Source: Trichaptum fuscoviolaceum (lineage: Eukaryota > Basidiomycota > Agaricomycetes > Hymenochaetales > Trichaptaceae). From it: a DNA stretch of 64,000 nucleotides. The notes under the pieces were generated by a model. The model saw only the letters and a list, made by a program, of their open reading frames with translations, was not told where the DNA came from and did no database searches. Position 1 is the stretch's first letter. Each line of letters opens with the position of its first letter. Location of the stretch: the NCBI GenBank assembly GCA_910574455.1, contig CAJSYZ010000009.1, forward strand, positions 3,489,040 through 3,553,039, in the 5' to 3' direction. A program made the translations under genes and the position numbers. Below are positions 47,910-59,517 of this stretch, in pieces.

Positions 47910-48024
47910 TGTAGTACCACTGCCAGCCTGAGTGCAGTGGTACTACTAGTATGTAGTAGTAGTAGTAGTCACGGTGTGACTACGAGTCTCCGTGTCACCG
48001 TGACGCCGCCCCCCCCCCCCCCCC
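47910..48024. repeat. Perfect hairpin, TAG/GTA trinucleotide run and poly-C
   Basis: GTAGTACCACTGC (47910) and its exact complement GCAGTGGTACTAC (47933) form a 13 bp stem with a 10 nt loop. A TAGTAG run follows, then a second inverted pair GTCACGGTG / CACCGTGAC and 16 C residues at 48009-48024. Confidence 0.65.
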
Positions 48025-48100
48025 AGGCTAGTGCGGCTCCAAGTTCAAGTTATGTCGTGTTTACTCAAACCTTTTCGCCTTCTCGTGGCTTGTCTTCCCC

Positions 48101-48360
48101 ATGCTAACAGTCAACGATGATCAACTGCAGAGTGCCTATCATCTTCTCCTAGTGATATACGACTCCATCTTTTATATCGTTCACCTCAAATACGATGAAG
48201 AAGTACGGAAGACTCTCGGACTTGGCGAAACCGAGAGGTCGATCGGCCCTCAGGGCACGAGCGACCACGAAGATTTGGTCAGGCTGATCTGTCAGAAGTC
48301 TCCATAGCTCACTGTTCGGCATCCAATAAGATGACTGCCTATAGGTTCTCAAGATCAAAT
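48101..48360 (+). pseudogene. Small-protein family, decayed copy
   Basis: LKYDEEVRKTLGLGETERSI followed by DHEDLVRLICQKSP and a stop covers only the first half of the family core. No DICL..GRFR.IR block follows in frame. It is the counterpart of the relic at 33480 and marks the end of the FIG4 block duplication. Confidence 0.6.
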
Positions 48361-48977
48361 AAAGGACGATGGGATTGCTGGGCTTTCTCTTTCTACTTTG
48401 TTCTCCAAAGACGTAGTGCGGCCTTTGCAGCTTGTCGCTTATCGATCTGTCAAACCTTGCCGTCTTCCATTCCACGCATCCATATACTTAGAACGTTTTA
48501 ATACAAGGTGTTCACAATGCCTGGAAGAGTTAATCCGACTCGCTTGGTTTCACAATTTGTTTTCTTCACATTCTTTGCTCTCTCTGGCAACAAGATGACA
48601 AAAAGCAATTGGACCCAGGACTGGCAGGAACAAAGAACTACCTGCGCCTACTCTAGCAAGTCACGGACGAGACAACATATTGTATTGAGTTGATGTTTCA
48701 TCTTCGGGTTGCAGCCAGCCTGGGTGTGGGCACAATTCCAAGCCTGAGCGTTCTGAGTCCGGGCTTCCGCTAATTATACATGACATTACAAAACATTTTA
48801 TCCGGCAACAAATGTTTTGCTCTGTATGAGTTCAATTCGTCGTTCTTTCAGTTGCAATCCTTGGCAGAGTAAGTGTGTACAGTCTGCTTATTATCATCTA
48901 TATCTTCACTTCTGCATATCACCCTTCTAACTATTTCTCCTTCATGTTCAATTCCGCATCCGAGTCGTACTTCAGCC
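48361..48977. other. Spacer before the second NTPase/nuclease gene
   Basis: No gene seen; this is the 3' flank of the minus-strand gene P2. Confidence 0.45.
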
Positions 48978-51508
48978 TCATTTGTAGCCATAGTATCCGT
49001 CTGTGATTTTACGCGCTTCTTTATTAATCTCGTAAAGCTGGGGTTTGAGAGTGCGGTCTTTGTCTTTAACCTCCTCACGAGGATAATCGTCGTGGTGATC
49101 CTTGACAAGAAGTAAATTTTCCAGATTAACTGCATCTGTGTCGTTTATAGCTTCGTAGACACCCTTTACGCCTTTTATCTCGAATCGGTACATTGCGTCT
49201 TCTGTGTCAGGCACTGATCTGAGACTTGTGCTGGTTGCGCTCTCGACGGTAGTCACAAAGGGCTCTTTGACATCTCCCAGTCCAAGCTCCATGACGATAG
49301 CGATGTAAGGAAGATAGTCTGATGGGAAAAAATTGATCTTGTCCGCATTGATGTACACTGGTTTTTTATCCTCCCTGTTCTTCACCTGTATGAGAATAGC
49401 AGAGACAGACTTCTTATCTAGAATATTATCGCCATTCGGATTGGAGAGCAGGATTGGTATGATTATGTCCACTGACTCTTGATTCTGATAGCACTGTAGT
49501 GCTGCCGATCGAGCTAGTGCGTTCCAAGCGAGATGATAGTCGGCGTTGACGTCATTTTCAACCCTCATATAGTGAGTGAAATTGATGTAAGCGTCTGTGA
49601 ATGCAGTTTGGAGATCCATGGTAATGCCTTCCGGCTTTCTCTTTGTCTTCATCTGTAAAATCAAAGAGTGGAAGTCCTCCTTAAGCAAACACTTCAGGAA
49701 TTCCAATACTTTCACTGGTTGGGTGTACTTCAGCTGACCGTCCATACTGTTGTTTGATGCTGATATCTGTTGCAGTACCGCCCTATCATGAGCCGCAGTA
49801 AGGAGGAGCCGTGCCACATATTCTCCGCGAAGACCTCGTGAGTTGCCTCCGGCCAAGATGGTGTCAAAGGCTATATTGGATATCTCGACGATCCTCCCAA
49901 AGTTCTTAGGCACTTCCAAGAGTTGAGCAGCGGCTTCAGCGAGAATAGGTTCCGGAGGATGTATGCAATGCATATAATGGCGGTGGATTGGTATGCACAA
50001 TATTGTGAGAAAATGAGATGCGACTTGTGCTTGCATCGTCACAGGAGGGACCACTCTACAAGTTTCAGAGTAAAGCAAGAATCGGATGTTGAAGTATGCT
50101 GTGATGGCATCCTGCACTTCGAAAGTTTCGAAGTCGGTTATGCCAAGCCTAGTAGTCAGGCTGTCTGACCATTGGCTATTGTTAAAAACTTCTGATGTCT
50201 TGCCGTTGGATAGCCTTTCCATTGCAAAAGTGACTAGATCGTCTTTCCTTCCGTTCTCATAGGCAGATCTGAATCTGTAGGATGTTAGGATCTGGTATTG
50301 GCACATAACATACGGAGTACTGACAGAGGTCGACCGTATCTGGAGATAAATTCCATGTTGCATACATTTTCCAAGCGCTGATATTCGCTTACGGGTTCAA
50401 CATGAATATTCAAAGGAAGCTCTGTGAATACTGGATGGAGAATAATCACTGTTTCTTCCAACGCCCTGGAGACCAGACCACTTGTCGGTGCTATGTCAAA
50501 GACGTAGCCATAGGTAGACAGAACGGAAATGAGCACGGATGGAGTGTACTTAGTATAGAGAGCTTTCAACATAGTGAAGTACACGGGAACGTTGCCATTC
50601 TCTCCCTTCTTCGTGATTTTCAGAGGCATGACAGAATCGATCTCGTCAATAGAGATATGAACCAGTGGCTTGTTTTCGGATGTTATCTCGGCGATGTAAG
50701 TGTTTAAGGCATTAACCGCCTCTTCTAAGAGTCCTGCATACACAGAAGCTTTATGGGTTTCGCCTGTGAGTATCTTTGTTGTAGTTGAATTGCAAGACAT
50801 TATTAGATATCAGTTATACGAGAAGTATGATTTGGAACACTCTACCTTTCGGTGTACGTCTGATGTCGCCTGAAAAATATCCTTTCTGTTCTTGGCATCT
50901 TCATCTTCGAGGTATTTCCTCCAATGTGATGCTAGCTCAGTATAGCTCAGTTTCTTCCCTTCCCCACCTTTCAATCTTTTCACCATTGTTGAGACGTGCT
51001 CCTTGACCTTGGTGAAGATAACTTGGAAAAATACAGTAAATGCCTTCTCGCACTCTACTTTGTCGCACGTCTGTACGATCTTGAGAAGTTCCACTCGTGC
51101 AGACGTGTCTTCCAAGGGCGCTTCTATACGAAAAGGAAGAGCTGAAGTGAGCACCACAGCGTAAAGTAGAGTCACTCACTCATACCACCATCATTTGAGA
51201 GGCAGATAGGAATAGTGAAGATTTGCTTTGCAGTCTCGTTAACCATACGTGATTTGCCCATACCAGAGCTTTGACAGATTGGGATATGGTTTGAAAGGTG
51301 AGCATTTTTCTTATCGATACTGTGTACTAGATTGAGCACTTTGGCGAAGAGATTGGCTGCGTTTCCCTTGTAAGGGGCTTTCCAGGCTGAGATGACTACA
51401 AATGGTGTACGTTGAGTAGCTGTTTAGAGATAATTGAGTTCAAGGCGTATTCTCACCTTCCATGTCTCGATTGCTGAACTTGATGCGTGTTGACATTCTT
51501 CTGCCCAT
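48978..51508 (-). CDS. P-loop NTPase with PD-(D/E)XK-like C terminus (Crinkler-RHS type), copy P2
   Basis: Read from MGRRMSTRIKFS at 51508 through about five exons to the stop at 48978. It matches P1 along its length: SAWKAPYKGNAANLF, Walker A-like CQSSGMGKSRMVNETAKQIF (about 51225-51280), Walker B VHISIDEIDSVM (about 50625-50670), FISRYGRPLSVLR, RGEYVARLLLTAAHDRAV, VDIIIPILLS and AILIQVKNRE (49376-49410). Predicted length is about 780 aa, similar to P1. The middle and the nuclease-like domain are well kept and uninterrupted over 461 codons (48978-50363), suggesting selection. The C-terminal tail is charged. It is divergent from family copy 6. Function is inferred only from architecture. Confidence 0.73.
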
Positions 51509-52295
51509 ACTTGAAATACTTATATATCTAAGATACTAAGTGGCAAAATATCGCCTTTGATGTAGCCTGTCAGCCTCATCAATCATACAGTCGTGTGATT
51601 GGATTTCAGTGAGAAACATTCTACTGGCATTTTTTGCTTTACATACCAATCAAATGATTGTGTGCGCGGCGACCTCGCGAGATCGGAACAAGTGCTCATA
51701 CTAGTAGTACGTACTCTCTCCGAGTCCATGTCCTTGTCCCAAGATTGCCCGAGAATGTACGTGTGCGAGCAGGAAGGACGAAATGAACGAGAGATCATTT
51801 GGCAGAATAAACCAGCTATTGCAATTCAACACTGACTGTGTCAAAGGTATTACCGGAGAAATTAAACAAGACTCAAGAATGTTACCCTTTGAGTTTTAGG
51901 CATGCGGCACTAGAGGTAATGGATGAGGAAACAAGCGGCAACTCGGACACTCGCGCTGTCCCTCCCGCCGGCCCGGGCCCCGCCGGACTGCTGCCACTGC
52001 CACAGTGCACCGGCATTTCTGTTCTTCAGACTTCTTAAGTAATCATCATATGTCGGTGACCACTGGCATGACGATGGTCTTGGATGATGCGGCTGGTTAA
52101 GGGCCAGCTTGCCAGCACTGGAGAGTCTGGGAACAATCATCTAAACAGTTGTATCTAATTTTACCGTGACTGTATGGAGTAGTATAGCCACAACCGACAA
52201 TACTATAAAGATGCACGCAAATGATAGAGACACTTCAACAACCTACAGCCACCAACGACACACCTCAGAGAACTACAAGCTTGACTGCATTATTC
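51509..52295. promoter_or_regulatory. Divergent region between P2 and family copy 6
   Basis: It contains GGACTGCTGCCACTGCCACAG at about 51984 and other CACTGCCA/CACTGGCA words, as in the P1/copy 3 gap. A TATAAA lies at 52204-52209, about 87 bp before the ATG at 52296. Confidence 0.45.
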
Positions 52296-52899
52296 ATGTC
52301 AGAAGCAACTTCAAATAGCAAATTAAGCAAGCACATCAAACAAATTGAAACCGACATAGTGTCCCATTTTCACCATAGGGAGTACGATGTAGGAATTCGC
52401 GAGCTCCTCCGAGATCCAGCCAATCGAAGCCTGAGGAACCCAAAGACTCGGAGCGATTATCACAACCTCGTCGCATTGGTTATCAAGAACTACAATATGA
52501 TCAATCATGAATTTGATAAGAATATCAATTCCATCAAAGCAAACTATACAGACGATAATGTCAGTGACGAGGTTTGGGTGGATTTCAAGAAGATGGTAGA
52601 CTTGTGTCTTATTCATGGGCGGTTTCGAGATATACGTATTTTATGTGAGTTGATAGTGAAAGCTTTCAATAGTACCCGTTTCGCATTGGAAGCGTACTAA
52701 CAAATCATCACAGCGGACTTTTATGTGGAAGACAAGTATTTCAAGGACTGCATTGGTCCTTTGGAGTGGCCCGAGTGCGTATGAAGTAATGAACCATATG
52801 CTACAGAATTTAAATGCCAGTTACAGAGTCATCAGGTACTATTTCCCCCAGAACTGCGATGTGGATTGGGAGGACGAGTCAAAGGCGAAAACGGCTTGA
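52296..52899 (+). CDS. Small-protein family, copy 6 (160 aa)
   Basis: Exons 52296-52644, 52714-52774 (61 nt) and 52827-52899 join in frame. Chain: MSEATSNSKLSKHIKQIETD, HHREYDVGIRELLRDPANRS, NPKTRSDYHNLVALVIKNYN, IKANYTDDNVSDEVWVDFKK, LCLIHGRFRDIRIL, DFYVEDKYFKDCIGPLEWPE and VIRYYFPQNCDVDWEDESKA. Start is the ATG shared with copy 8; an upstream in-frame ATG exists at 52221. Mildly acidic, no signal peptide. Nearly identical to the inverted copy 8 at 62669-63279. Function unknown. Confidence 0.8.
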
Positions 52900-54245
52900 A
52901 GGCTGACTCCGTCCGTTGGTGTAGAGAAATGCATGAACTTATATATCTCCAAGTAGATATAGTCCCAAGTCAGATAGATCATATTAGTAGTTTTCTGTAG
53001 CTATTCAATGGACTGGATAGCTGTAGCTCAACAAGTCAGAAACCCTCGAACCGTCCGTCTACATCATGATGTCCACCAGTCCACCAACATTAAAGAACCG
53101 GAATGCACTTTGATTTGGCGCAGCTCTGACAGGCTATGAATAAACATTAGTTCAACTGTCAAATAGCGCCCAGAAGCTCAATTTTCTCAACCATACTACG
53201 CTATGCTTGAATGTGGCGAAGAAGCGTTTGTCTGCGGAACTTGGGAGACTTTACTTAGTTGCACTGAAATCATCGCAACTTTAGTCCTAGAAAATCGGGG
53301 GATTGATGCTGAGACATGGTAACTGCTCATTAGGTTACCAGAAAGTCAAAGGATACCGGGTAGATGCAATTGGACTTGCGCAAACCTGCGTCTGAGTGTC
53401 GTTAGCTCAAACTCCGACGTACCCAGACATATTCGGTGGAAAACAGGAGGAACTGTCAATGATACACGGGGTCGGTGCACTGTTGTCGAGGGTGATTGGG
53501 CAGGAAACCATGCGGATAACTTGAAGGGGCCACTGTAGATGTATTGAAAATCATGCGGAGTTAATTGATTTCCAGATATCAAGCTCACCAAGCTTTTACT
53601 CCATGCCGCACACACTCTTTTCAACAAGCCACTTCTCTTCCCGTAATACCATACGCAGAGCCATTAGCAGCAGGCACTCTACGGTATCCGTTATGGAAAG
53701 CCATCGCTAATTTGCCCGTTATCTGAATCTTCTTTTCCAAGAATTCAGTTGGTTCAGTGAGATTCGAGGCGCACCTTCAAGTTCAACACATGACATGTAG
53801 AGGTTCGTTTCGTTACTGTCAGTCTTTTGCATGACACACCGCAGTATCCGATTGAGTGAATGAAAGCTATCCGGCGTTAGACCTACTTCGAACTCGTAGC
53901 CTAGTACGTAGATATCGATGCCACGGACCGAAGCGTGCCAGAGAATGCCCAGACCACCGCGAAGCACTGGGATGAACCAGAGGGAATAGAGTAAAAAGGT
54001 TTGTCATGTCTTAGCACAACACGACGCAGAAGCGTGTGTGAAGCTCAATACCAACGCGTTGGTGAGAAGAGTGAAGGGTCATGGTCCAGGTCGCATAACA
54101 TGAAGGCCAACCCAAGCTGCCAGTCAAATCCGCTGAGACGAAAACTTGTGCCATCAAAACCGTGACCGTGCCAGTGTGAAGTTTACCACGACACTGGCAT
54201 ACAACCTGAAGCCGACATCCGTGATAGAAGCAACTTCAGCCTGAG
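52900..54245. other. Spacer; from about 53380 part of duplicated block, unit 2
   Basis: No supported gene. The sequence after 53380 matches the region before copy 4. Confidence 0.45.
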
Positions 54246-54790
54246 ATGACAGAGTCAGCAAGCACATCTTTCAACTATCATTCGACATGGTGTTGTATTC
54301 CAACCACAGAGTGCGATATAAGATTTCGCGAGCAGGTACAAGATCCAGCCAATTATCATCTGAGGTACCCCAGCGATTACTTTGGCCTCGTTAAAATGAT
54401 CATTGAGAAATACATCGCTATCAACGATCGAGAAGACTCTCACTTCGAGACCATCGAGGCAAAGTACACAGGCGACAAAGTCAGCAATGAGCTTTACAAG
54501 GATTTAATGAGGACGATAGACACATACCTTGTTTATGGGAGGTTCTGGGATATCCGTTTGCTACGTGAGCTAAATCACTGTCTTCCCTAGCTCACATCAT
54601 TCTTATAAAAGTATATAGATGACTTCTACGCGCATGATAGTTTTTTTCAACACTTCATTGCACCTGTACGGTGGAATGATCGAATCATATATTGTTAAAT
54701 CTAAATGGCTGTTCCAGTATCGCTAGATATCTCTCCCCTGAGAACCGCGAGGTAGATTGGAAGGACAAACCAAAGACAGAGACGCTCTAA
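54246..54790 (+). pseudogene. Small-protein family, copy 7 (damaged duplicate of copy 4)
   Basis: The sequence follows copy 4 closely: FGLVKMIIEKY, SHFETIEAKYTGDKVSNEL, YLVYGRFWDIRLL, exon 2 DFYAHDSFFQHFIAP and exon 3 VDWKDKPKTETL. The first part is broken: FQLSFDMVLYSNHR is in another frame from the later DPANYHLRYP, and the codons for K-S-R before SDYFG are missing. A frame beginning MTESAST reads through the later part. Probably non-functional. Confidence 0.7.
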
Positions 54791-56714
54791 TGAGACTCTG
54801 ATACAACTTGTTGAGAAGAGAGTTATACTTCCAGAGTATAAGACTTCGAGTTGCGATAAAGATATCATGTTCTGTTGCCCCTTATCTAGAACTGTGATTC
54901 AGCTTGATAACTCCGAAACATCGCATAGAACCCAAACAAAGATTGCAGTTGTTAGCGGGTGAAGCATACAAATATAACGCACAATAAGATAATAGTGCGA
55001 TACCTCACCATCTTCTTGCGTCTGGAGATCCCGAGCCGGCCATCAATAATATGAGCTTTCCCTAGGTGACGGATTATTCTCTGGTCAGTCTGCGTAAGTC
55101 ATAGATGTGTTTCCGGTCCTTAGGGCTCTCCGACGATCCCGATCAGCTTGTTTATATGCTCTGTAATATGGAGCAGGAAGTTAGACCAATGTTCACTTAA
55201 AGTTAGTTTATATGTGCTGCACTTAACACTCTTTCGCTTTCCTCGCTTTCCTTGGGATAGCTTCGTTTCTTTCGTTCGAAAACGACATTGGTCGCTAGTG
55301 TCCTCTACATCGCAGAAATAAGTACTGATCAGTTTCTTCAATGATTGTTGCATCGTCGTTAAATTTTCTCGCCTTTGCCAAATCTGACACGAATAAGGGG
55401 CGTATCGCAGAGTATCGAATGTATCAGATTCCATCACGGAGCCAGCTCTGAAGACTGAGTCCCTATGGAATACGAAACTACGGGCAACTCGCGGAGATGT
55501 TCGGGGATCAAACGAGAAAGTGCATTTTGAACGAGGTCTGTGTGAGCCCGAGGCCTGTGCGAAGGAACTATCGACGAGATCTTGCGAGCAGAAAGATGAT
55601 GAAATGAAGGTTTAAGGAATGGATCTTGTTCGAATCTAGGATGGAGTGCCATGAAGATATAGGTCTGACAAATGATAATTTTGCTATCCCGGAGCGTCTT
55701 TGCTTTTGCTTCAGGCATTACGGATAAGGAGGGGAATCGAAGACGACACTGGTGCCCATTGCATAATCGCTCATCACTCAGTTCCTCTTATGACTATTAA
55801 ATTGCTCGTTGTATTACTTACCTTTATATTACTGGCTTGAAGAAGAGTGTATAACGACGGAAGCGACCAGGAGGTGCAATCTCAGACAACGTGGACTCAG
55901 TCTCCTCCTAAATCCTCATACGTGATACCGAGGGCAGTGTTTGGTTAGAATGTACATCAATCGATGAGGACGACCGATGTCTTTGAGAGGGATCTATGAG
56001 ATCTGTGTGTAAAATGATGTGAAGGCGGGAGGTCAGAAAAATTCACTTTCTGCCTACTCAGAATGGAGTGTCATGAACGTAGAAAACGGCGATCACGAAA
56101 CGCGAAATTATTCGTTTTCTACTCACGGAGCAAGAGCAAATGGATTGTTAACCATCTGATTCACACAAATATTGAGTCTGCCTACGATCTCCGTCTTGTC
56201 TTGAGCAGTTCCATTATGTTAGAATGCAATGGAGCGCCATCTATAGCATGGATAAGCTAGCTTGCTCGGGGAAAGAGATACGATGGAGACACACTGTATT
56301 TTATGCGTACCAATTCTCCTTTGAGAAAGAAATGGGAATGATCCTTCTTGAATAGTGTCCTCCACATCTCCATTACATTTTTCGCACTGGATTTAAACTT
56401 CATAAGATTCTTAACGCATATTCCTAGATTTCACATTTTTTAGTATCGGGTCAGATATGTACAGCATTCAATCATAGGAGCCACCGATCGATTCTTCCAT
56501 TCCTTTATCCACTATTCTGAGAAGATCGGATATCTTCGTATTCACGGGACGCTAAATTACGTTTACGGAGCCGTTTCCTCGCGCCACATGCTTTTGCGAC
56601 CATAAGCTAGAGCACAAGTCATTCAGTATAGGTGAAGATCAACATTTTCAGATATACCCACAAGTGAACCAAGACACTGGTCCATACCGAGAACAAGTAA
56701 GACTGCCCCACTGC
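54791..56714. other. Non-coding part of duplicated block, unit 2
   Basis: Matches 42432-43560 in patches. No ORF is conserved between the two units, so no gene is called. Confidence 0.45.
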
Positions 56715-58152
56715 TTAGACCCTATCAGACCACTCCCGAGCCGCGGCGACTCCGATATCAAGAGTAGGTTGCAATCCGAGCTTGTATAGCTTGTTGGCGT
56801 TGTCAAAAAGAGCGCGTCGCACAATTCCGACTGCTTGTGCCTCCGAAAGGTCTCCCCTTTCGACGGCTTCTCCGAGGACCTCGTAGAGGACCTCCCTTGC
56901 TTGGATTGTGCCGAGGTAATACGTCTCGGGCCACCAGTGTCCGTCGGCTTCAAGGTTTGAGTCAGAGATGTAGAGAAAGAGAATTGAAAATGCCACATAC
57001 TTGACCATAGAATCTTACTAGTTGGGCATAGCTCCAATACCTGCCTGACTACGGCCTTCTGGCCCTCCTTGCTGACAAACGGGAAGACTTCACCAAAATC
57101 GAGCCATGCGTTCTTGTATACGGACGCTAGATATCCAGCTTCTCTTGTGAATGGGTACGAAGCATGGAGGAGCACGACGGGAGTATCAGGGAAGGCTGCG
57201 ATCAAGGATTGAAGGTGAGCTGGAGATGACTTGGCGAGGCTAATGTCAGAATCGCCAAGGCCTGTGTGGAATTGAACTGTAGAAAGATGAGTAAACGTCC
57301 AGAAGCTTGCTTCTGCTTGAGCTCACCGGGTTTTCCGTATTTTCCTGCCACCTCCATTGTCAACCTCACCAGGTAATCGTTGAACACCTTTTCTTCGAGC
57401 CTCAGCTTCTTTCCTCCGCTGGCCTCGAACTTCCGCATAGCACCCATCAGGCTCAACTCGATATCCTCCAGCGGACACTGCACCGGAGATACGTCCAGAC
57501 CGGTACGGTAGCATGCGATGGACTTGAAGCCTGCCACGGTAGGATCTGACGCAGCTTGGTGGAGTGCCGAGTCGAAAAGCGTCGAAAAACTTGAGAGCAA
57601 GGATGACGCTGTGGCTAGTGATATGGGTGTATAAGACGACGCATGCTCAAGCAGTGTAGTCTTCAAGATATCCTAGCTCAAACGACTATCAGTTCGTCTT
57701 AGGGATGTCCTAAGAGATGAGTGGCTTACTTGCGCTAAGATCTCCACCCTCACAATACGTTTGCTCGGTGAGGTGGACCAGCGATCATGCCAACTTACGC
57801 TCTCCGTCAAGCTTTCTCCATCCAGGCCGTCGTCCAGAAGAAAGCATTGGATCCCTGTCGACTTCATGCACCGCTCACAGAGCTCGTCATAATCCATTTC
57901 CGTGCGCCTCTTCTTCACCGCTTCCCATTCATCGCTGCACTCGAGCAATTTGGACAACTGGCTTGTGGCACGATAGCATGCTAGAGTATGAATCGCGTCT
58001 TCTGTCAAAGCATCGCCTGTGGCTTCAGATAGAAGCCCTTCGAAGGGAAAATCATCTTTGTGCTTTGCGGTGAGCAGAGGATGAGTATGGTTATCGATAG
58101 CAGGGTACATGAATGCAGCTCGGGCTAGATTTGTGTATCGAGCCGGACTCAT
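56715..58152 (-). CDS. Amidohydrolase-2 family protein (FluG N-terminal-like)
   Basis: About four exons run from MSPARYTN (58152) to the stop at 56715. The N terminus has YPAIDNHTHPLL, the H-x-H metal site of the amidohydrolase barrel. Further on come SIACYRTGLD, VQFHTGLGDSD (His after the third strand), VVLLHASYPFTREAGYLASV and a late W-S-S/D-G-H-W-W-P-E-T-Y segment spanning an intron, as in FluG-type proteins. The glutamine-synthetase-like half of FluG is absent. Such enzymes hydrolyse or decarboxylate small molecules using a bound metal; the substrate is unknown. A truncated duplicate of the 3' end lies at 43640-43990. Small internal boundaries are approximate. Confidence 0.8.
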
Positions 58153-58410
58153 GGTGCAGTTCTGCTCTACTGAAGGGGCTTGCAGCGACCATCGTTGACT
58201 TCCTTCTGCTACCACATGAGAAGAGGAGCTAAAGATAACAATGCCATTGCAAACCTTTGTCAGCAACTTCAAGTTGGACGACAGACGACACATGCAGCGA
58301 CATGCTTGTAAGCGTCCGTTGGCTCACCCTCGGCCACCCGTTGATGGCAATGATTTGAATTTACTGGAGGATTAGCTATGCAATACAAAAAATCCAATTT
58401 ACAGTAATGT

Positions 58411-59517
58411 CTAATAGTCCTGATAGCCACCCGGCGGATAGTCTTCCTCCCTCGACTTTTCGCGAGCCTTGTCGTTCGCAACTTGTGTCCCCGTCCTACC
58501 CTCAGTGAGGTCCCCAGAGGCTGCATCTTGTCGACCCACATAATCACCGGAGCGCCTTCCCCACACCGTCCTCCGAATCAGACGAGCGAAAGTGAACAAG
58601 GGGCCAACAAGCAAGATCAACGCTGCGATTTGCCCGAATGTCCACTGTTCATCCTCAGCGCGCGAGATTCCTTGCACATTGCGTGATAGAAGGACCTCAA
58701 CAGACCAGATGCTGAGTGCTAGCACAAGGAGGTTGAAGATCGTCACAAGTGCGAGAGCGAGCGTTTTTGACGGGATATACGTGCTAATTGACGTAACTTC
58801 GGGAGAAAATATCACGAATAGACGGTCGAGACGTCTGATAGCCCGGCGGCGCGCAGGTGGTATTGTGTTAAGGACGGCAGCCAAAGCCGCGAATAAAAAC
58901 ATAATACTCCACAAAGAATCTGTTCAACACCATCTCATAAGTATATGGCAAATGACAAGTGGCTTAAATAATTACTCACACAAAACCAGCACGAATATCC
59001 TTACCCATCCGACAGGAGATAGGGACTTCCCAAACAAGACGAACTGGGTTGGTCCGTTGAGCTCAGGACATGCACCAAATGATCCAGCTGTTGACCAGAT
59101 CCACAGACCGAAGCTGAATAAATATTCAAGACGAGCTTCCACGAGAAGCACGTTGTACACTCACCCAAGAAATACCAAGCCATGTATATGGGTCGCCAGA
59201 AGAATCTCAGCTGGCATCGCATCCGACCTCCAATGCAAGAAAATGTAGACCCAGGACATCGCAAAGACAGGAAACGCGAGCCACGTCACAACAAGGGCAT
59301 GGAAGAGAGTCAAGCCGTTCCTTTGCGCGACAGCTGCGAACTGAAGACCCAGTGAGGTGACAAGAATGGCCCACCACGAATCAAAGGAGCTAGCATCTGG
59401 CGAAAACGCGATGGTAAAGATGGACAAAAGCAACTGTGCGTACGTTGCGACCCGTGTTCCTATCCCTTCGATGTCTGGTCGCCCAGGTAGTACGCCCGTC
59501 TCGCAGATTGAAGACAT
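58411..59517 (-). CDS. Multi-pass membrane protein, unknown function
   Basis: At least three exons: a first ending near 59160, a middle (about 58975-59160, LFSFGLWIWSTAGSFGACPE) and a last (58411-58914). The N terminus SSICETGVLPGRPDIEGIGT is followed by membrane segments AQLLLSIFTIAF, WWAILVTSLGLQFAAVA, FHALVVTWLAFPVFAMSWVY and, in the last exon, IMFLFAALAAVLNTI, LALALVTIFNLLVLALSIW and ALILLVGPLFTFA. The tail is charged and ends PPGGYQDY. I recall the C-x-x-G-x-L-P-G-x-P-D-I-x-G-I-G start in membrane proteins common in agaricomycetes. Starts at 59517 (MSSICETG) or further 5' up to 59679 are possible. Confidence 0.65.

Larger units (their letters stand above)
53380..57040. repeat. Block duplication, unit 2 (partner 41030-44000)
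   Basis: It carries the damaged family copy 7 and the intact amidohydrolase 3' end, in the same order and orientation as unit 1. It is longer than unit 1 because of indels in the non-coding middle. Confidence 0.7.
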
